Origin: Lachnospiraceae bacterium
Lineage (GTDB): Bacteria > Bacillota > Clostridia > Lachnospirales > Lachnospiraceae
DNA: 59,792 nt
Direction of reading: 5' to 3'
Assembly: GCA_014803415.1 (NCBI GenBank)
Contig: JAAVBZ010000043.1
Location: forward strand, 1 to 59,792
Both the position numbers and the translations under genes were made by a program. Numbering within the stretch: the stretch's first letter is position 1; the number at the start of each line of letters is the position of its first letter. Below the pieces are notes generated by a model. That model was not told the origin of the DNA and ran no database searches. It saw nothing but the letters and a program-made list of their open reading frames with translations. Positions 8,716 through 17,008 of the stretch are shown here, one piece after another.

Positions 8716-9249
8716 CTACTGCTTTATTAAATATTTTACTGGTACTTTTTTGGTAAGCCATACTCCATTCTTCGACAAATAAAACTTATATCCGTCTTTA
8801 TACATTTCATCTGCTTTTATGATATAAAGAACTGATTTCCCATGACGCTTTCCAACCTTCACCGCAGTTTCCTCATCTTTTGACAAATGCACATATAATC
8901 TGCTCATAGGTATAAGCCCCTGTTCATCAATAGAAGATACATATTTTTCACCTATTCCATGCCATAGCTTTACCGGCGGTTCCACCTCGTCAAGCTCCAC
9001 ATCAACTGGTATGGAATGACCTTGATTAGCTCTGATCAATGTCTTATCTTCACTAAAAGAATATCTCTGTTTCTCATCCGTATCGACAATCTCTTCCAGA
9101 ATATCCATATTGATCTCATGGGTTTTTGCAATTCCTGCAATCAGCTCATCTACATTAGCCCAGCCATGTTCATCCAGACTGATACCTATTGTTTCCGGCT
9201 TATGACGAAGAATCAAACTTATGAATTTGCTTGTACCTGTTAAACTCAA
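8716..9249 (-). CDS. kptA: RNA 2'-phosphotransferase (Tpt1/KptA family)
   Basis: KptA removes an internal RNA 2'-phosphate with NAD+, giving ADP-ribose 1'',2''-cyclic phosphate. The product is 177 residues, full length for the family. Visible family residues are R15-H16 in LILRHKP, HGWANVDELI (28-37), R73 in IRANQGHS (73-79), and R117 in SRLYVHLS. These fit the Arg-His-Arg-Arg set of Tpt1 enzymes. The usual H-G-T motif reads HGIG at 97-100, a substitution worth noting. It follows the 459-residue gene by 12 bases, probably in one transcript. Bacteria lack the eukaryal tRNA-splicing substrate, so the native target is unknown. Confidence 0.9.
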   Translation of the reverse strand: MSLTGTSKFISLILRHKPETIGISLDEHGWANVDELIAGIAKTHEINMDILEEIVDTDEKQRYSFSEDKTLIRANQGHSIPVDVELDEVEPPVKLWHGIGEKYVSSIDEQGLIPMSRLYVHLSKDEETAVKVGKRHGKSVLYIIKADEMYKDGYKFYLSKNGVWLTKKVPVKYLIKQ

Positions 9250-9261
9250 AATATCACCATC

Positions 9262-10641
9262 CTAATCTGTACATTTGCGAATGATCCGCTTGGTCTTTTC
9301 AACAGGCAATGGGACATCCTCTTCTCTGAAATATTCAATGTTCACTACCTTTACAACCGCTTCGTGGTTATCCCTGCCCGCCGGAACAATCACAAAATCA
9401 CCAATTTTAATACTGTCATCCTCGGTCAGATAATAATAACTCTTATATCCGTCATCAAAGGTAACACTACAAAAAATGTATTCCGATTTACATCGTTTTA
9501 TTTTTCCGTAAACTGACGGGTCTAAAATTTCTCCCATTCCATAAAATCGAATAAAATTATATACTGTTTCCGCAAAATCTCTAAAATCTTTTGGCAGACC
9601 TTTTTTATCATAACTGCCTGTGATGATGCGTTGAGGACTCTTCTCATAGTCTATAGTTATAACGTAATCCTTTGTTTCGTTCGGTATTTCTATTACATCA
9701 TCGGGATTACCCTCAATATGTGAGAACAGACCCTCTGCATCGAAGTTTTCAAGCAGATTTTCAATGTCGCTCTCAATCTCATACTTGCGAGAAACTTTGC
9801 ATCCCATACCGATATTCTGAATATGCTCCAGTGTCCCTGTTTTTCTATCAATAATCAATTGCTCAAAATAATCCTGTGTAACATATTTACAAGCAACATC
9901 CCCCGGCACTTCCTTGGGCTTGATTTGGGTAACCCTGTGATAATCCAGTGTGATCCTATTTATCACATCCGGTCTGTAATTTCCATCAAAAACATACAGA
10001 TCAGCCATACCAACAGTATCTCGAACAAGATCGGATAAATCTGTGCCATCGTAATTGAAGTCAGCACAAAGTGAACCTTTGAATTTATATGTGATACCTT
10101 CGGTATTGGTCAGTTCCATTAGCCAATCACCGATATCCGTAGCAAAAATCTCTATATATTCATTTCCAAAATAAGCTGCAATCACATCCAACAATCTGCC
10201 TGCTGCTGTCTTTTCTATGGTGAAATTCTTACTTCTTGCTTTTTCGTATTTCTCGCCATCACAGCCAAAATTATATCCTGAAAACCATACGCCGCCTTCA
10301 CGATCGATGGTAATGTGCTGTTCTACTTCTTCATCCGGTTCCGGCATCAAACTAAAGCAGATACTGTTTGATACAATACGCATCTTTTTCAGCGTGCCTT
10401 GAAAGATAATTGGATTATCTCCGGAAAGCAATTCATCAATAATTCTATCCAGTGCCTCGTGGTTATGAACGGCATTTCCATACTTCTCAGAAAAAGCTTT
10501 CCCACAATCCATTTTAAAACCGAGCGCAGCACAATCATCAGCCATATAATGGTCAACCAACTCTACATAATTGATATTCTGATCTCTAAATTTTTCACAC
10601 CATTTCACAGCAAAATCATGTATCTGTTTCATATCAGCCAC
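9262..10641 (-). CDS. 459-aa protein of unknown function, kptA partner
   Basis: This is a large soluble protein with no signal peptide or membrane segment, which I do not recognise with certainty. The N-terminal 50 residues are rich in acidic residues and Cys (DDCAALGFKMDCGKAF). A middle region contains repeated beta-rich segments. The C-terminal 60 residues (YYYLTEDDSIKIGDFVIVPAG, then VVKVVNIEYF) resemble the small beta-barrel with a FIVPAG loop seen at the N-terminus of PriA-like proteins. It ends 12 bases before kptA on the same strand, so a shared role is likely but not shown. Confidence 0.6.
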   Translation of the reverse strand: MADMKQIHDFAVKWCEKFRDQNINYVELVDHYMADDCAALGFKMDCGKAFSEKYGNAVHNHEALDRIIDELLSGDNPIIFQGTLKKMRIVSNSICFSLMPEPDEEVEQHITIDREGGVWFSGYNFGCDGEKYEKARSKNFTIEKTAAGRLLDVIAAYFGNEYIEIFATDIGDWLMELTNTEGITYKFKGSLCADFNYDGTDLSDLVRDTVGMADLYVFDGNYRPDVINRITLDYHRVTQIKPKEVPGDVACKYVTQDYFEQLIIDRKTGTLEHIQNIGMGCKVSRKYEIESDIENLLENFDAEGLFSHIEGNPDDVIEIPNETKDYVITIDYEKSPQRIITGSYDKKGLPKDFRDFAETVYNFIRFYGMGEILDPSVYGKIKRCKSEYIFCSVTFDDGYKSYYYLTEDDSIKIGDFVIVPAGRDNHEAVVKVVNIEYFREEDVPLPVEKTKRIIRKCTD

Positions 10642-10699
10642 TATAGTACACCTCCAGCCGCTTAGTTACCATTAATTCTTCCTACAAAATTTCCCTAAA

Positions 10700-11113
10700 T
10701 CATACATTATAACTAATATATTCTGGTATTTCCCCCTCCACTTGATATTGTTGAAATACATGAGACAAAATACGAAGTGCCATCATGTCTATGTGTCTTG
10801 CATCATTTGTTGTATACCAACAATGACTACAATTCTTTATAACAACGATACCTTCTTCTATCATTTTTTCATATTCCACTAAAATAGGAATACGCTTTGT
10901 AATCAATTTTCTCTTTCCGTTTGGCATTTTTTTCATTTTCTTATGAATTTCAGGTTCTACAAAACAACTTCTAGGAATCAGGATACTGCCATCATATATA
11001 TGATTTTCATTTCTAAATTTTTTATCATTCAAATTATACCCACCATACTCATAAATGATTGTTTCATTATCTTCAAACACTTTATTAGCATGTGCACCAA
11101 TCCCGCGACTCAT
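10700..11113 (-). CDS. 137-aa protein of unknown function
   Basis: This is a soluble, basic protein beginning MSRGIGAHANKVFEDNETII, with YGGYNL, a phenylalanine/arginine-rich middle and a tail with HCWYTTNDARHIDMMAL. It has no signal peptide, membrane helix or recognisable catalytic motif. It is 58 bases upstream of the 459-residue gene on the same strand and may head the same transcript. I cannot assign a family. Confidence 0.5.
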   Translation of the reverse strand: MSRGIGAHANKVFEDNETIIYEYGGYNLNDKKFRNENHIYDGSILIPRSCFVEPEIHKKMKKMPNGKRKLITKRIPILVEYEKMIEEGIVVIKNCSHCWYTTNDARHIDMMALRILSHVFQQYQVEGEIPEYISYNV

Positions 11114-11628
11114 AAAATATTACCCCATGTCAATTCAACACATTTCAAATTCATGCCAAAGCCTTGCATAAGCTGTAATTTTTCTTGGCCATAAGCTATG
11201 CTCTTTGCTTGGCTTGAACACCATATTTTCGATATATTTACATTATACCTTTTTCTATTAACAGGTAAAAGAAGAATATATGTAAAACAAAGGCCAGCAG
11301 CTTATTCCATCGTTAGCCCAAGCAAATTCAGAAAACTATCCAATTTGGAAACAAAAAAGCGGCTGGCTCCAGTAATGCCCTGAATCCCACCCAACCTTTT
11401 ACGTCCCTTCTTCCACAATTATCTAAAATTTCTATTGCTTCTTCAATGAGTTTGGCATACACTACAATTGAAGAAATCAATGATTTCATTTGGGCTGGTC
11501 GTAAGACCCAGGTCCATCAATGGCGGGGAAGTTCCCCGCCATTTTTTACAAATCCGCCATTTCAAAGCTGAACATGAAGCTTTCCTATCTGAATCTTGAT
11601 AGTGGCGTTCATGCAATTTGCAAGAACT
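11114..11628. other. 515-base intergenic region without a supported gene
   Basis: No convincing gene is visible on either strand; only short open frames of low-complexity, stop-rich sequence occur. It contains the strong hairpin terminator at 11519-11547 but no plus-strand gene that the terminator would serve. This suggests leftover sequence from a lost element between the kptA cluster and the ABC exporter. Confidence 0.5.
11519..11547 (+). terminator. strong rho-independent terminator
   Basis: AATGGCGGGGAA (11519-11530) is the exact reverse complement of TTCCCCGCCATT (11532-11543), followed by a T run on the plus strand. It is orphaned: no plus-strand gene precedes it within 1 kb. Confidence 0.75.
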
Positions 11629-12339
11629 CTAAGTCTTACGAAGGTATCGTTTTAATAAAACACAGATCCATGTGATCAATAAAACAAATGCAGGCAGCAT
11701 ATAAAGCGACGCATTCTCGCAAATAGATTTTCCCATCCAAAAAGAAGGCAGCAAAAATAGTACATATTGTACATCGCTTTTTATGAAAAATGGGATTGCT
11801 GCGCCGGAAATCAAAAGCGTAGACAATTTTGATACTGCCATACCCTCCAGTTTATTTGATGAAAACGTTAATATCAGCAAGGCGCTGATAATTCCCTGCA
11901 GTGTTCCTCCTGCCGCAAGTAATATAATATCAGCCGCGGAAAGAGAAGTCAGCTTGAATACAGGCAGCAGGACAACGGTTACAAGAAAAGCAACAGCAGA
12001 AGGAATACATAACCTTGCAGCCAGATAGCCGTTTCTCCCTAAAGGTGTAACAAATAGATACGCCGCCGTCTTTTCATCCACTTCTTCCAGAGAAACCATT
12101 GCCGAAACAAAGCAAAACATTGCGGGTGACAGCATGGCAAAGAATATATCGATCAGCGCATAGTAGGGGGAGAGGATTGCCGATACATGAAACCAGTCCG
12201 TTAAAACAGCTTCTAAAAGAGGTATGCCAAACCGAAAGGAAAGTCCTGCAAGAACCGGAGCAAGACAGGCGGCAAATAGCATCCTGTCCCGCCGCATATA
12301 TGCCAACATTTGAAAGAAGCTTAACCAAATAGCTCTCAT
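11629..12339 (-). CDS. ABC exporter permease (second subunit of TetR-controlled exporter)
   Basis: This 236-residue membrane protein has about six hydrophobic helices. I place the start at the ATG at 12339 (MRAIWLSFFQMLAYMRRDRML) because it overlaps the stop of the upstream permease in an ATGA. The longer open frame back to 12570 encodes no sensible sequence. The fold and operon position fit ABC-2-type permeases of drug or peptide exporters, and the region LEEVDEKTAAYLFVTPLGRNGYL is a typical cytoplasmic loop. It is the last gene of the operon. Confidence 0.8.
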   Translation of the reverse strand: MRAIWLSFFQMLAYMRRDRMLFAACLAPVLAGLSFRFGIPLLEAVLTDWFHVSAILSPYYALIDIFFAMLSPAMFCFVSAMVSLEEVDEKTAAYLFVTPLGRNGYLAARLCIPSAVAFLVTVVLLPVFKLTSLSAADIILLAAGGTLQGIISALLILTFSSNKLEGMAVSKLSTLLISGAAIPFFIKSDVQYVLFLLPSFWMGKSICENASLYMLPAFVLLITWICVLLKRYLRKT

Positions 12340-13016
12340 AGCTTCACACCTCCCATACTGTTCCACATTTTCAAGACACAATATTTGGAAAGAACTAATA
12401 GAATTGCCATCAGTGCTATTACAATAAAAATTCCGATCGCGGATGGCGCATAGCCTGAAACCATTTCCATGCAAACATTGATAGGATAATATCGGAACCC
12501 GGCCGGAGTAATTTTGAACAAATGCAGTATTGCAGGGACAAAACAGACAACCTCTATTGGCACAGTCCATAAAATAAACTGATTAAGGCTGATTATCTTG
12601 GTTGCAATAATAATACCTAAAAGCGTAAATATCACGCTGGATATAACTGTACCAAGCAGTACAATATGTAAATTATCCTCACCTGCGGCTAACGCCAATA
12701 TAGCGGCGACAACAAGCGAAATAGCAGACAATGAACTGACTTTCGCAATAATGTATTCCATTACCCGAACAGGAGAAACTGCAAATGCACATGGCGTATG
12801 CTGGCTTTTTTCCAAAAGGACAATTGCACCCATGAAGAACAAGCCCATTGACGCCGGATCAGAAAAAATCAAAATAGCCGCAGTTTTTTCTTTCCAGCTC
12901 TCTGGGACGGCCATAAGAGCAATTGCATAGATCAGCGTTAAAACAGCATACAAAAAGTAAAAACCATATTTTGCCTGGAAACGCATATCTAATAAAAACA
13001 AACTTTTTAATCTCAT
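12336..13016 (-). CDS. ABC exporter permease (first subunit)
   Basis: This 226-residue polytopic protein has six predicted helices. The first cytoplasmic segment (KSLFLLDMRFQAKYGFYFLYAVL) and the loop EKSQHTPCAFAVSPVRVMEYI are characteristic of fluoroquinolone/bacitracin-type ABC-2 permeases. Its start overlaps the ATPase stop by four bases and its stop overlaps the next permease by four, so the three genes are translationally coupled. It probably pairs with the 11.6 kb permease as a heterodimer. Confidence 0.8.
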   Translation of the reverse strand: MRLKSLFLLDMRFQAKYGFYFLYAVLTLIYAIALMAVPESWKEKTAAILIFSDPASMGLFFMGAIVLLEKSQHTPCAFAVSPVRVMEYIIAKVSSLSAISLVVAAILALAAGEDNLHIVLLGTVISSVIFTLLGIIIATKIISLNQFILWTVPIEVVCFVPAILHLFKITPAGFRYYPINVCMEMVSGYAPSAIGIFIVIALMAILLVLSKYCVLKMWNSMGGVKL

Positions 13017-13858
13017 AGCAGCGTCCTCCCCGTAATCTCTATAAAAATGTCATTTAAAGTTGGCTCGCTGCTATGAATGGACTGCAGACGATTTTCAGCT
13101 ATCAAACCTTTTAATCGTTCATCAGAAGATACATGTTCAAGAAGGCAGCTTGCACTATGCTCCCCATTCTCAATCCATGTATAAGTTACGGTTGCCGCAC
13201 CTTTTGACATGATCAGATCATGCGGACTGTCAAGGGCGCATATTTTACCACCCACAATAAATGCTACTCTGTCACAAAGCTCGGCTGCGTCCTGCATATT
13301 ATGTGTTGTCAAAAGAATCGTTTTCCCCTTGGCCTTTTCCGCTAAAATCATATCTTTCATCATACGGCTGTTTGTGGGATCAAGTCCGCTGGTGGGCTCA
13401 TCAAGGCAGAGTAGCCGCGGGTCATGCAGCAATGCTTTTATAAAGTTCAAGCGGGATTTCATGCCCTTTGAATAATCGGATACGCACTTATCCCCGTCGT
13501 GCTCTAATCCTACCATTTCCAAGAGTTCTTCAATCGGACGCGGCTTTTTTTCATACAATGATGAGAAAAACCTCAGATTTTCTTTAGCGGTCAATTTCTC
13601 ATACATGGTTGAAAATTCAAAATCAACTCCTATATCCTCATAAAAACGCTTTGTGCGTTCCCTGCACTCAACGCCGTTTACCATAGCAGAACCCTGGTAA
13701 TTGGTAAGCAGCCCTATTAGTATTTTTTGCAGTGTGCTTTTACCTGCCCCAGATGGTCCTAAAAATCCAAAGATTTCACCCGAAGCAACAGAAAAGCTCA
13801 TATCAGAAATAAACGGCTGCTTCGTATAGCTGAATGAAAGATTGTTGACTTGTATCAT
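13013..13858 (-). CDS. ABC exporter ATP-binding protein
   Basis: This 281-residue ATPase has Walker A GPSGAGKST at 34-42, the ABC signature YSKGMKSRLNF, Walker B LLCLDEPTSGLD, and the switch histidine in LLTTHNMQDAAE. The roughly 60-residue C-terminal extension is usual for drug and lipid exporter ATPases. It is the first gene of the exporter operon, and an AGGGAGGAG site precedes the ATG. Expression should be governed by the TetR operator in its promoter. Confidence 0.92.
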   Translation of the reverse strand: MIQVNNLSFSYTKQPFISDMSFSVASGEIFGFLGPSGAGKSTLQKILIGLLTNYQGSAMVNGVECRERTKRFYEDIGVDFEFSTMYEKLTAKENLRFFSSLYEKKPRPIEELLEMVGLEHDGDKCVSDYSKGMKSRLNFIKALLHDPRLLCLDEPTSGLDPTNSRMMKDMILAEKAKGKTILLTTHNMQDAAELCDRVAFIVGGKICALDSPHDLIMSKGAATVTYTWIENGEHSASCLLEHVSSDERLKGLIAENRLQSIHSSEPTLNDIFIEITGRTLL

Positions 13859-13872
13859 ATGCTCCTCCCTGT

Positions 13873-13903
13873 ACTATATGACCAAATTTAATTTAATAGT
13901 CAA
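13873..13903 (-). promoter_or_regulatory. ABC-exporter promoter with TetR operator in the spacer
   Basis: On the minus strand, TTGACT (13903-13898) and TATAGT (13878-13873) are separated by 19 bases. The spacer region is filled by TGACCAAA - 8 bases - AATAGTCA (13879-13902). The same half-site and the same 8-8-8 geometry occur before tetR, where the palindrome is perfect, so this is a likely operator for the same repressor. Confidence 0.65.
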
Positions 13904-13918
13904 TTAAAATTTTATTTT

Positions 13919-13941
13919 AAGTCCGGCTACCAGCCGGACTT
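13919..13941 (-). terminator. stem-loop after tetR
   Basis: AAGTCCGGCT and AGCCGGACTT pair perfectly around a three-base loop, just after the tetR stop. It is followed on the minus strand by an A-rich and then T-rich tract rather than an immediate U run, so termination may be partial. Confidence 0.5.
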
Positions 13942-13942
13942 C

Positions 13943-14533
13943 TTAGATAAACTGTGTTACTATTCCATAGATTAAAACACGCAGTGCCTCATCATAATGT
14001 TCTTCGCCAATCTCCGCTTTATGTAGCGTTGCAAAATAGATTGCATGGAATGCGGCACTAATAACCTTTATGTCTACTTCTTTTTTTACAGGAAGTAGAG
14101 CAAGCATTTTTTCAATCGTATCCTCATCATCCTGAAAATGCTCCTCTACTATTTCCCGTGGCAGTTTACGTACAAGCAATTCTACTTCATTTACATCGAG
14201 CATTTTTAAAATCTGCATTTTCTCTGACATTTTATAGAATTCAAAAATCACATCGGTCAGCTTTCCCGCTGAAAATTCTGTATCAGTAATACCAGAGATG
14301 GCCTGATATAACTCACGATTGATGTTCTCCTGCTGTTCCTGAATAACCTCAAACAAAAGCAATTCCTTTGATTTATAAAAAAGATAGAAAGTTCCTTTGG
14401 GAATATTGACCCGCTTTACGATCTCATCAACTGTCGTGTGGCGAACGCCATATCTTGCAAGACATTTTGCTGCTTCTTCTTTTAATCGTTTCTTTATATA
14501 TTCTTTTTCTTGCTCGGAATAACTCTTTGGCAC
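13943..14533 (-). CDS. TetR/AcrR-family repressor of the ABC exporter
   Basis: I chose the GTG at 14533 as start because AGAGGTGA stands just before it and the product (196 aa) is then family length. The longer frame to 14755 runs through its own promoter. The N-terminal HTH is TVDEIVKRVNIPKGTFYLFY with the standard following KSKELL, and the rest is an all-helical ligand and dimer domain. The perfect TGACCAAA palindrome at 14550-14573 overlaps its start site, and a matched imperfect copy lies in the exporter promoter. Autoregulation plus exporter control is therefore the likely arrangement; the inducer is unknown. Confidence 0.88.
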   Translation of the reverse strand: MPKSYSEQEKEYIKKRLKEEAAKCLARYGVRHTTVDEIVKRVNIPKGTFYLFYKSKELLLFEVIQEQQENINRELYQAISGITDTEFSAGKLTDVIFEFYKMSEKMQILKMLDVNEVELLVRKLPREIVEEHFQDDEDTIEKMLALLPVKKEVDIKVISAAFHAIYFATLHKAEIGEEHYDEALRVLIYGIVTQFI

Positions 14534-14549
14534 TGTCTTCACCTCTATT

Positions 14550-14573
14550 TGACCAAATTTGTCTGTTTGGTCA
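14550..14573 (-). promoter_or_regulatory. tetR operator palindrome
   Basis: TGACCAAA (14550-14557) and TTTGGTCA (14566-14573) form a perfect palindrome with an 8-base centre. It begins at the last base of the tetR -10 box, so a bound repressor would block transcription start. Confidence 0.75.
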
Positions 14574-14601
14574 TTATAACAATTAAGAGAGTTTCTGTCA
14601 A
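14573..14601 (-). promoter_or_regulatory. tetR promoter, consensus
   Basis: TTGACA (14601-14596) and TATAAT (14578-14573) are both perfect consensus and separated by 17 bases, read on the minus strand. Confidence 0.85.
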
Positions 14602-14720
14602 GTTTGGGGGATTCATTTGAAATTAGCTCCCGGAAGCTGCTCTTTTTCAGACCAATCCTTAATAAAAAATACAAACGCATTTGTTCCGGCATCTTCCTTA
14701 AACGCATCGAATTCGATACG

Positions 14721-14885
14721 TTAAAAATCCGGACTTTTCCTATACTGTAATACATATCCAGTAAACCTGTAATAATTGATTTCTGCCAGCACTTTCTTTA
14801 CTCTTTCTTCATCCTCTATTATCATACCATGAGATTTCAATTTTTCTATTTGTTCTTCAAAGGTCAATGGCTTTTTTAACTCCAT
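14721..14885 (-). pseudogene. truncated Abi_2 family gene (54 codons left)
   Basis: The frame starts MELKKPLTFEEQIEKLKSHG and continues ERVKKVLAEINYYRFTGYVLQYR, the N-terminal signature of Abi_2 (AbiD/AbiF-type abortive-infection) proteins. It then hits a stop. The C-terminal HEPN part is missing; the sequence downstream is the tetR promoter region. A GGAGG site precedes the ATG, and a leader with a rho-independent-type hairpin (14905-14953) lies upstream, the same layout as the intact Abi gene at 19.2 kb. Confidence 0.75.
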
Positions 14886-14904
14886 AACTTATCCTCCAAT
14901 GTAA

Positions 14905-14953
14905 AAAAGCTGAGCACTTAGCCCAGCTTGGTCCCCAATGTCAAAAGACTTCG
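14905..14953 (-). ncRNA. Abi leader RNA with terminator hairpin, copy A
   Basis: On the minus strand a conserved 5' segment (CGAAGTCTTTTGACATTGG) is followed by GGACC and the hairpin AAGCTGGGC-TAAGT-GCTCAGCTT and a run of six T. It ends 20 bases before the start of the broken Abi gene. A 49-base near-copy (two mismatches) exists at 20270-20318. The layout fits the small RNAs with terminators that precede AbiF-type HEPN genes; whether this matches a known RNA family needs a covariance search. Confidence 0.55.
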
Positions 14954-15081
14954 AGCAACTCTGTTAATAATAGTAGATCCAGTTAACGCATTGTCTGCAA
15001 CCCAATTTCATAAAATTTTGAAAATTTCTTCCCACTTTTTTCAGTATTCTGATTTAAATCTTTTGTCATATATATCATCCT

Positions 15082-15762
15082 TTATTCTGAAACTAACTCC
15101 ATAATATTTTCCAGTGAATCTGTTATCTTCCAAGGCCTAAACTCATTTTTCTCACAACGGAAATTGTGTTTTCTATCAATTAATATTGTCTTCATTCCTA
15201 CTTTACCGGGACCACAAATATCATCCATATAACTATCTCCGACAAAAACGGCATCTTCTTTATCACACATCTCTTTTCTCAAAATATAATGATAAAATTC
15301 CGAATCAGGTTTATATTTGCATATCATTTCTGAAGTATATACCTCATCAACCACCAGTCTGTTTCTTTCTAAATCTTGATATAGCGGATTATTATCAGTG
15401 GTTGAACCAATTACTACTTTATACTTTTTTCGAAGATTTTCTATGGATGACAAAGTCTCATCGAAACATTTCCTTTTTCCTAAAGTATCAAGCATTATAT
15501 TAACATCACTACCAGCATCCCGGCATATATCGTATTTCAAATAAAGCTGTTTTAAGTCACATTTAAAAATAGCCTCTTCATTTATAAACAGGTTTGCATT
15601 GGCATTATTCATATTAATACGATGTTGCATTTTCCATTCTTTATAAAATTCTTGCGGATTAATATCTTTATCTTGTAATGCCAAAATTTTTTTCACAGCA
15701 TCTAATGAACCAGTCCCAGTGGAGATCAATGTTCCATACGCGTCAAAAATAATTAGTTTCAT
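15082..15762 (-). CDS. HAD-superfamily hydrolase
   Basis: The start is taken at the ATG at 15762 because AGGAGG lies 8 bases upstream. The product is 226 residues. Motif I is FDAYGTLIST (D7 nucleophile, with Tyr instead of the second Asp, as in haloacid-dehalogenase-type members), motif II IGSTTDN, and motifs III/IV KYKPDSEFYHYIL and VFVGDSYMDDICGPGKVGM. It probably dephosphorylates a small metabolite in the cytosol; substrate unknown. It is isolated among accessory genes. Confidence 0.85.
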   Translation of the reverse strand: MKLIIFDAYGTLISTGTGSLDAVKKILALQDKDINPQEFYKEWKMQHRINMNNANANLFINEEAIFKCDLKQLYLKYDICRDAGSDVNIMLDTLGKRKCFDETLSSIENLRKKYKVVIGSTTDNNPLYQDLERNRLVVDEVYTSEMICKYKPDSEFYHYILRKEMCDKEDAVFVGDSYMDDICGPGKVGMKTILIDRKHNFRCEKNEFRPWKITDSLENIMELVSE

Positions 15763-15866
15763 ACAGCGGCCTCCTGTACTATGCAAAAACAGTTACAAAT
15801 ATGAGTATTTGAACAATCTCCAATTTAAGGCTTATCCCTAAAGATGGCAGGTCAACCCCCATCACT

Positions 15867-16970
15867 TCAACTCTCTTGATATCGGAAGCGATACTTACCT
15901 TTCCCATGTCCGGACACCGGCTCAATAATTCCGTGCCCTGCCATTTCCATTAAAAGATCAGATGCTCTGGATGCTTTAATGTCAATTACTTTCATCACAT
16001 CTGACCGTCCAAAAATCGCATGATCCGGAAACGCCTCACGAAGCTTCAAAATATGATTTACCGTTTTAGACTGAAAAACATTTTCAATGTCCGCTTTTAA
16101 CGTGTCAATGTCCAGTTTTTTTCTTTCAATGTCCGGTTTTTCTATCTCTTTAAAAGTGCCGCTGATGTGCAATGTCCGGTTGTGAAGTGGGTGGCTCTCA
16201 TTCAGCAAGAGATTGCGGAGAAATACCTCAAGGAACTCCGTGGTCTCATAAATACCATTTTTCAGGTCATTGTAATTAGCCCTGACCAGCGAATTCCGAA
16301 AATACCATGCATTCTCAGCAAAAATGTCGTTCGTTACGTCAAAGCCCAGCGTACGTAAATACTTGATAAAGAATACTGCCGTCGTTCTGGTATTGCCCTC
16401 ACTAAACGCGTGAATTTGCCACAGTCTGGATACGAATACTGCAAGGTGATGGATAATCTCATCCATCGAGAGATTCTTATAGGAAAACTTCTTCTCCTCT
16501 GAGAAATCATAATCAAGCGTCGCTCGCAGCTCTGTGGCGCTGCCGTAGAGCACAGTCGCTCCATTCAAAACCCATTCCTTTTTCGTGATATTGTAATCCC
16601 GAATGTGCCCGGCATGAGAATAGATACCGGTAAACAGCTTTCTGTGAATGGCAAGATACTCGTTCGGCGTAAAGCTGAAGGCTTGCTCAGAAAGAAGAGC
16701 GGCTATTCGGGCGGAAACCTTGTCTGCCTCCTCGGTGCGGTCTAAGGCATCATGGGCAGAATTTTCCTCATAATAGGTCTGCAAAAGCTCATTTACCTCT
16801 TCAAAGGAAATTTCGCCTTCGATATTCCGAACGGCAATATGCACCAGATATTCAGATGTTTTCAGTCCGTCAACCGCCTGCAGGCCGATGGCCGTATGCC
16901 AAGCGTATCCCTTATCACGTTTTCCCAGTTCGGATTCTTTGATATATTCTTCGAATGGATCTTTGTTCAC
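15867..16970 (-). CDS. Fic-domain protein with C-terminal HTH
   Basis: This 367-residue protein has the Fic catalytic core HAFSEGNTRTT starting at H187, the motif that carries out AMP (or other NMP) transfer to protein hydroxyls. The usual HPFxxGNGR reads HAFSEGNTR here. Upstream, residues 120-150 (AGHIRDYNITKKEWVLNG) are the substrate flap. The C-terminal 100 residues form a winged helix (FGRSDVMKVIDIKASRASDL), implying self-regulation or DNA binding. An N-terminal helix (RTEEADKVSARIAALL) may be the inhibitory segment, though the S/TxxxE(G/N) motif is not clear. No separate antitoxin gene is adjacent. Confidence 0.85.
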   Translation of the reverse strand: MNKDPFEEYIKESELGKRDKGYAWHTAIGLQAVDGLKTSEYLVHIAVRNIEGEISFEEVNELLQTYYEENSAHDALDRTEEADKVSARIAALLSEQAFSFTPNEYLAIHRKLFTGIYSHAGHIRDYNITKKEWVLNGATVLYGSATELRATLDYDFSEEKKFSYKNLSMDEIIHHLAVFVSRLWQIHAFSEGNTRTTAVFFIKYLRTLGFDVTNDIFAENAWYFRNSLVRANYNDLKNGIYETTEFLEVFLRNLLLNESHPLHNRTLHISGTFKEIEKPDIERKKLDIDTLKADIENVFQSKTVNHILKLREAFPDHAIFGRSDVMKVIDIKASRASDLLMEMAGHGIIEPVSGHGKGKYRFRYQES

Positions 16971-17008
16971 TCTATATCACCTCATATTATAAAGTAGCAG
17001 TAAAATAA

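Noticed and set aside
12340-12570. Longer start for the 11.6 kb permease
   Set aside because: The added residues are an out-of-frame reading of the upstream permease gene; the ATGA overlap at 12339 gives the better start.
14534-14755. Longer TetR frame from 14755
   Set aside because: It would run through the consensus promoter and operator and the Abi remnant; the GTG at 14533 has an AGAGGTGA site.
14983-15069. 28-codon minus-strand frame MTKDLNQNTEK... after the HAD gene
   Set aside because: It has a weak ribosome site and no family resemblance, and no reason to believe it is translated.
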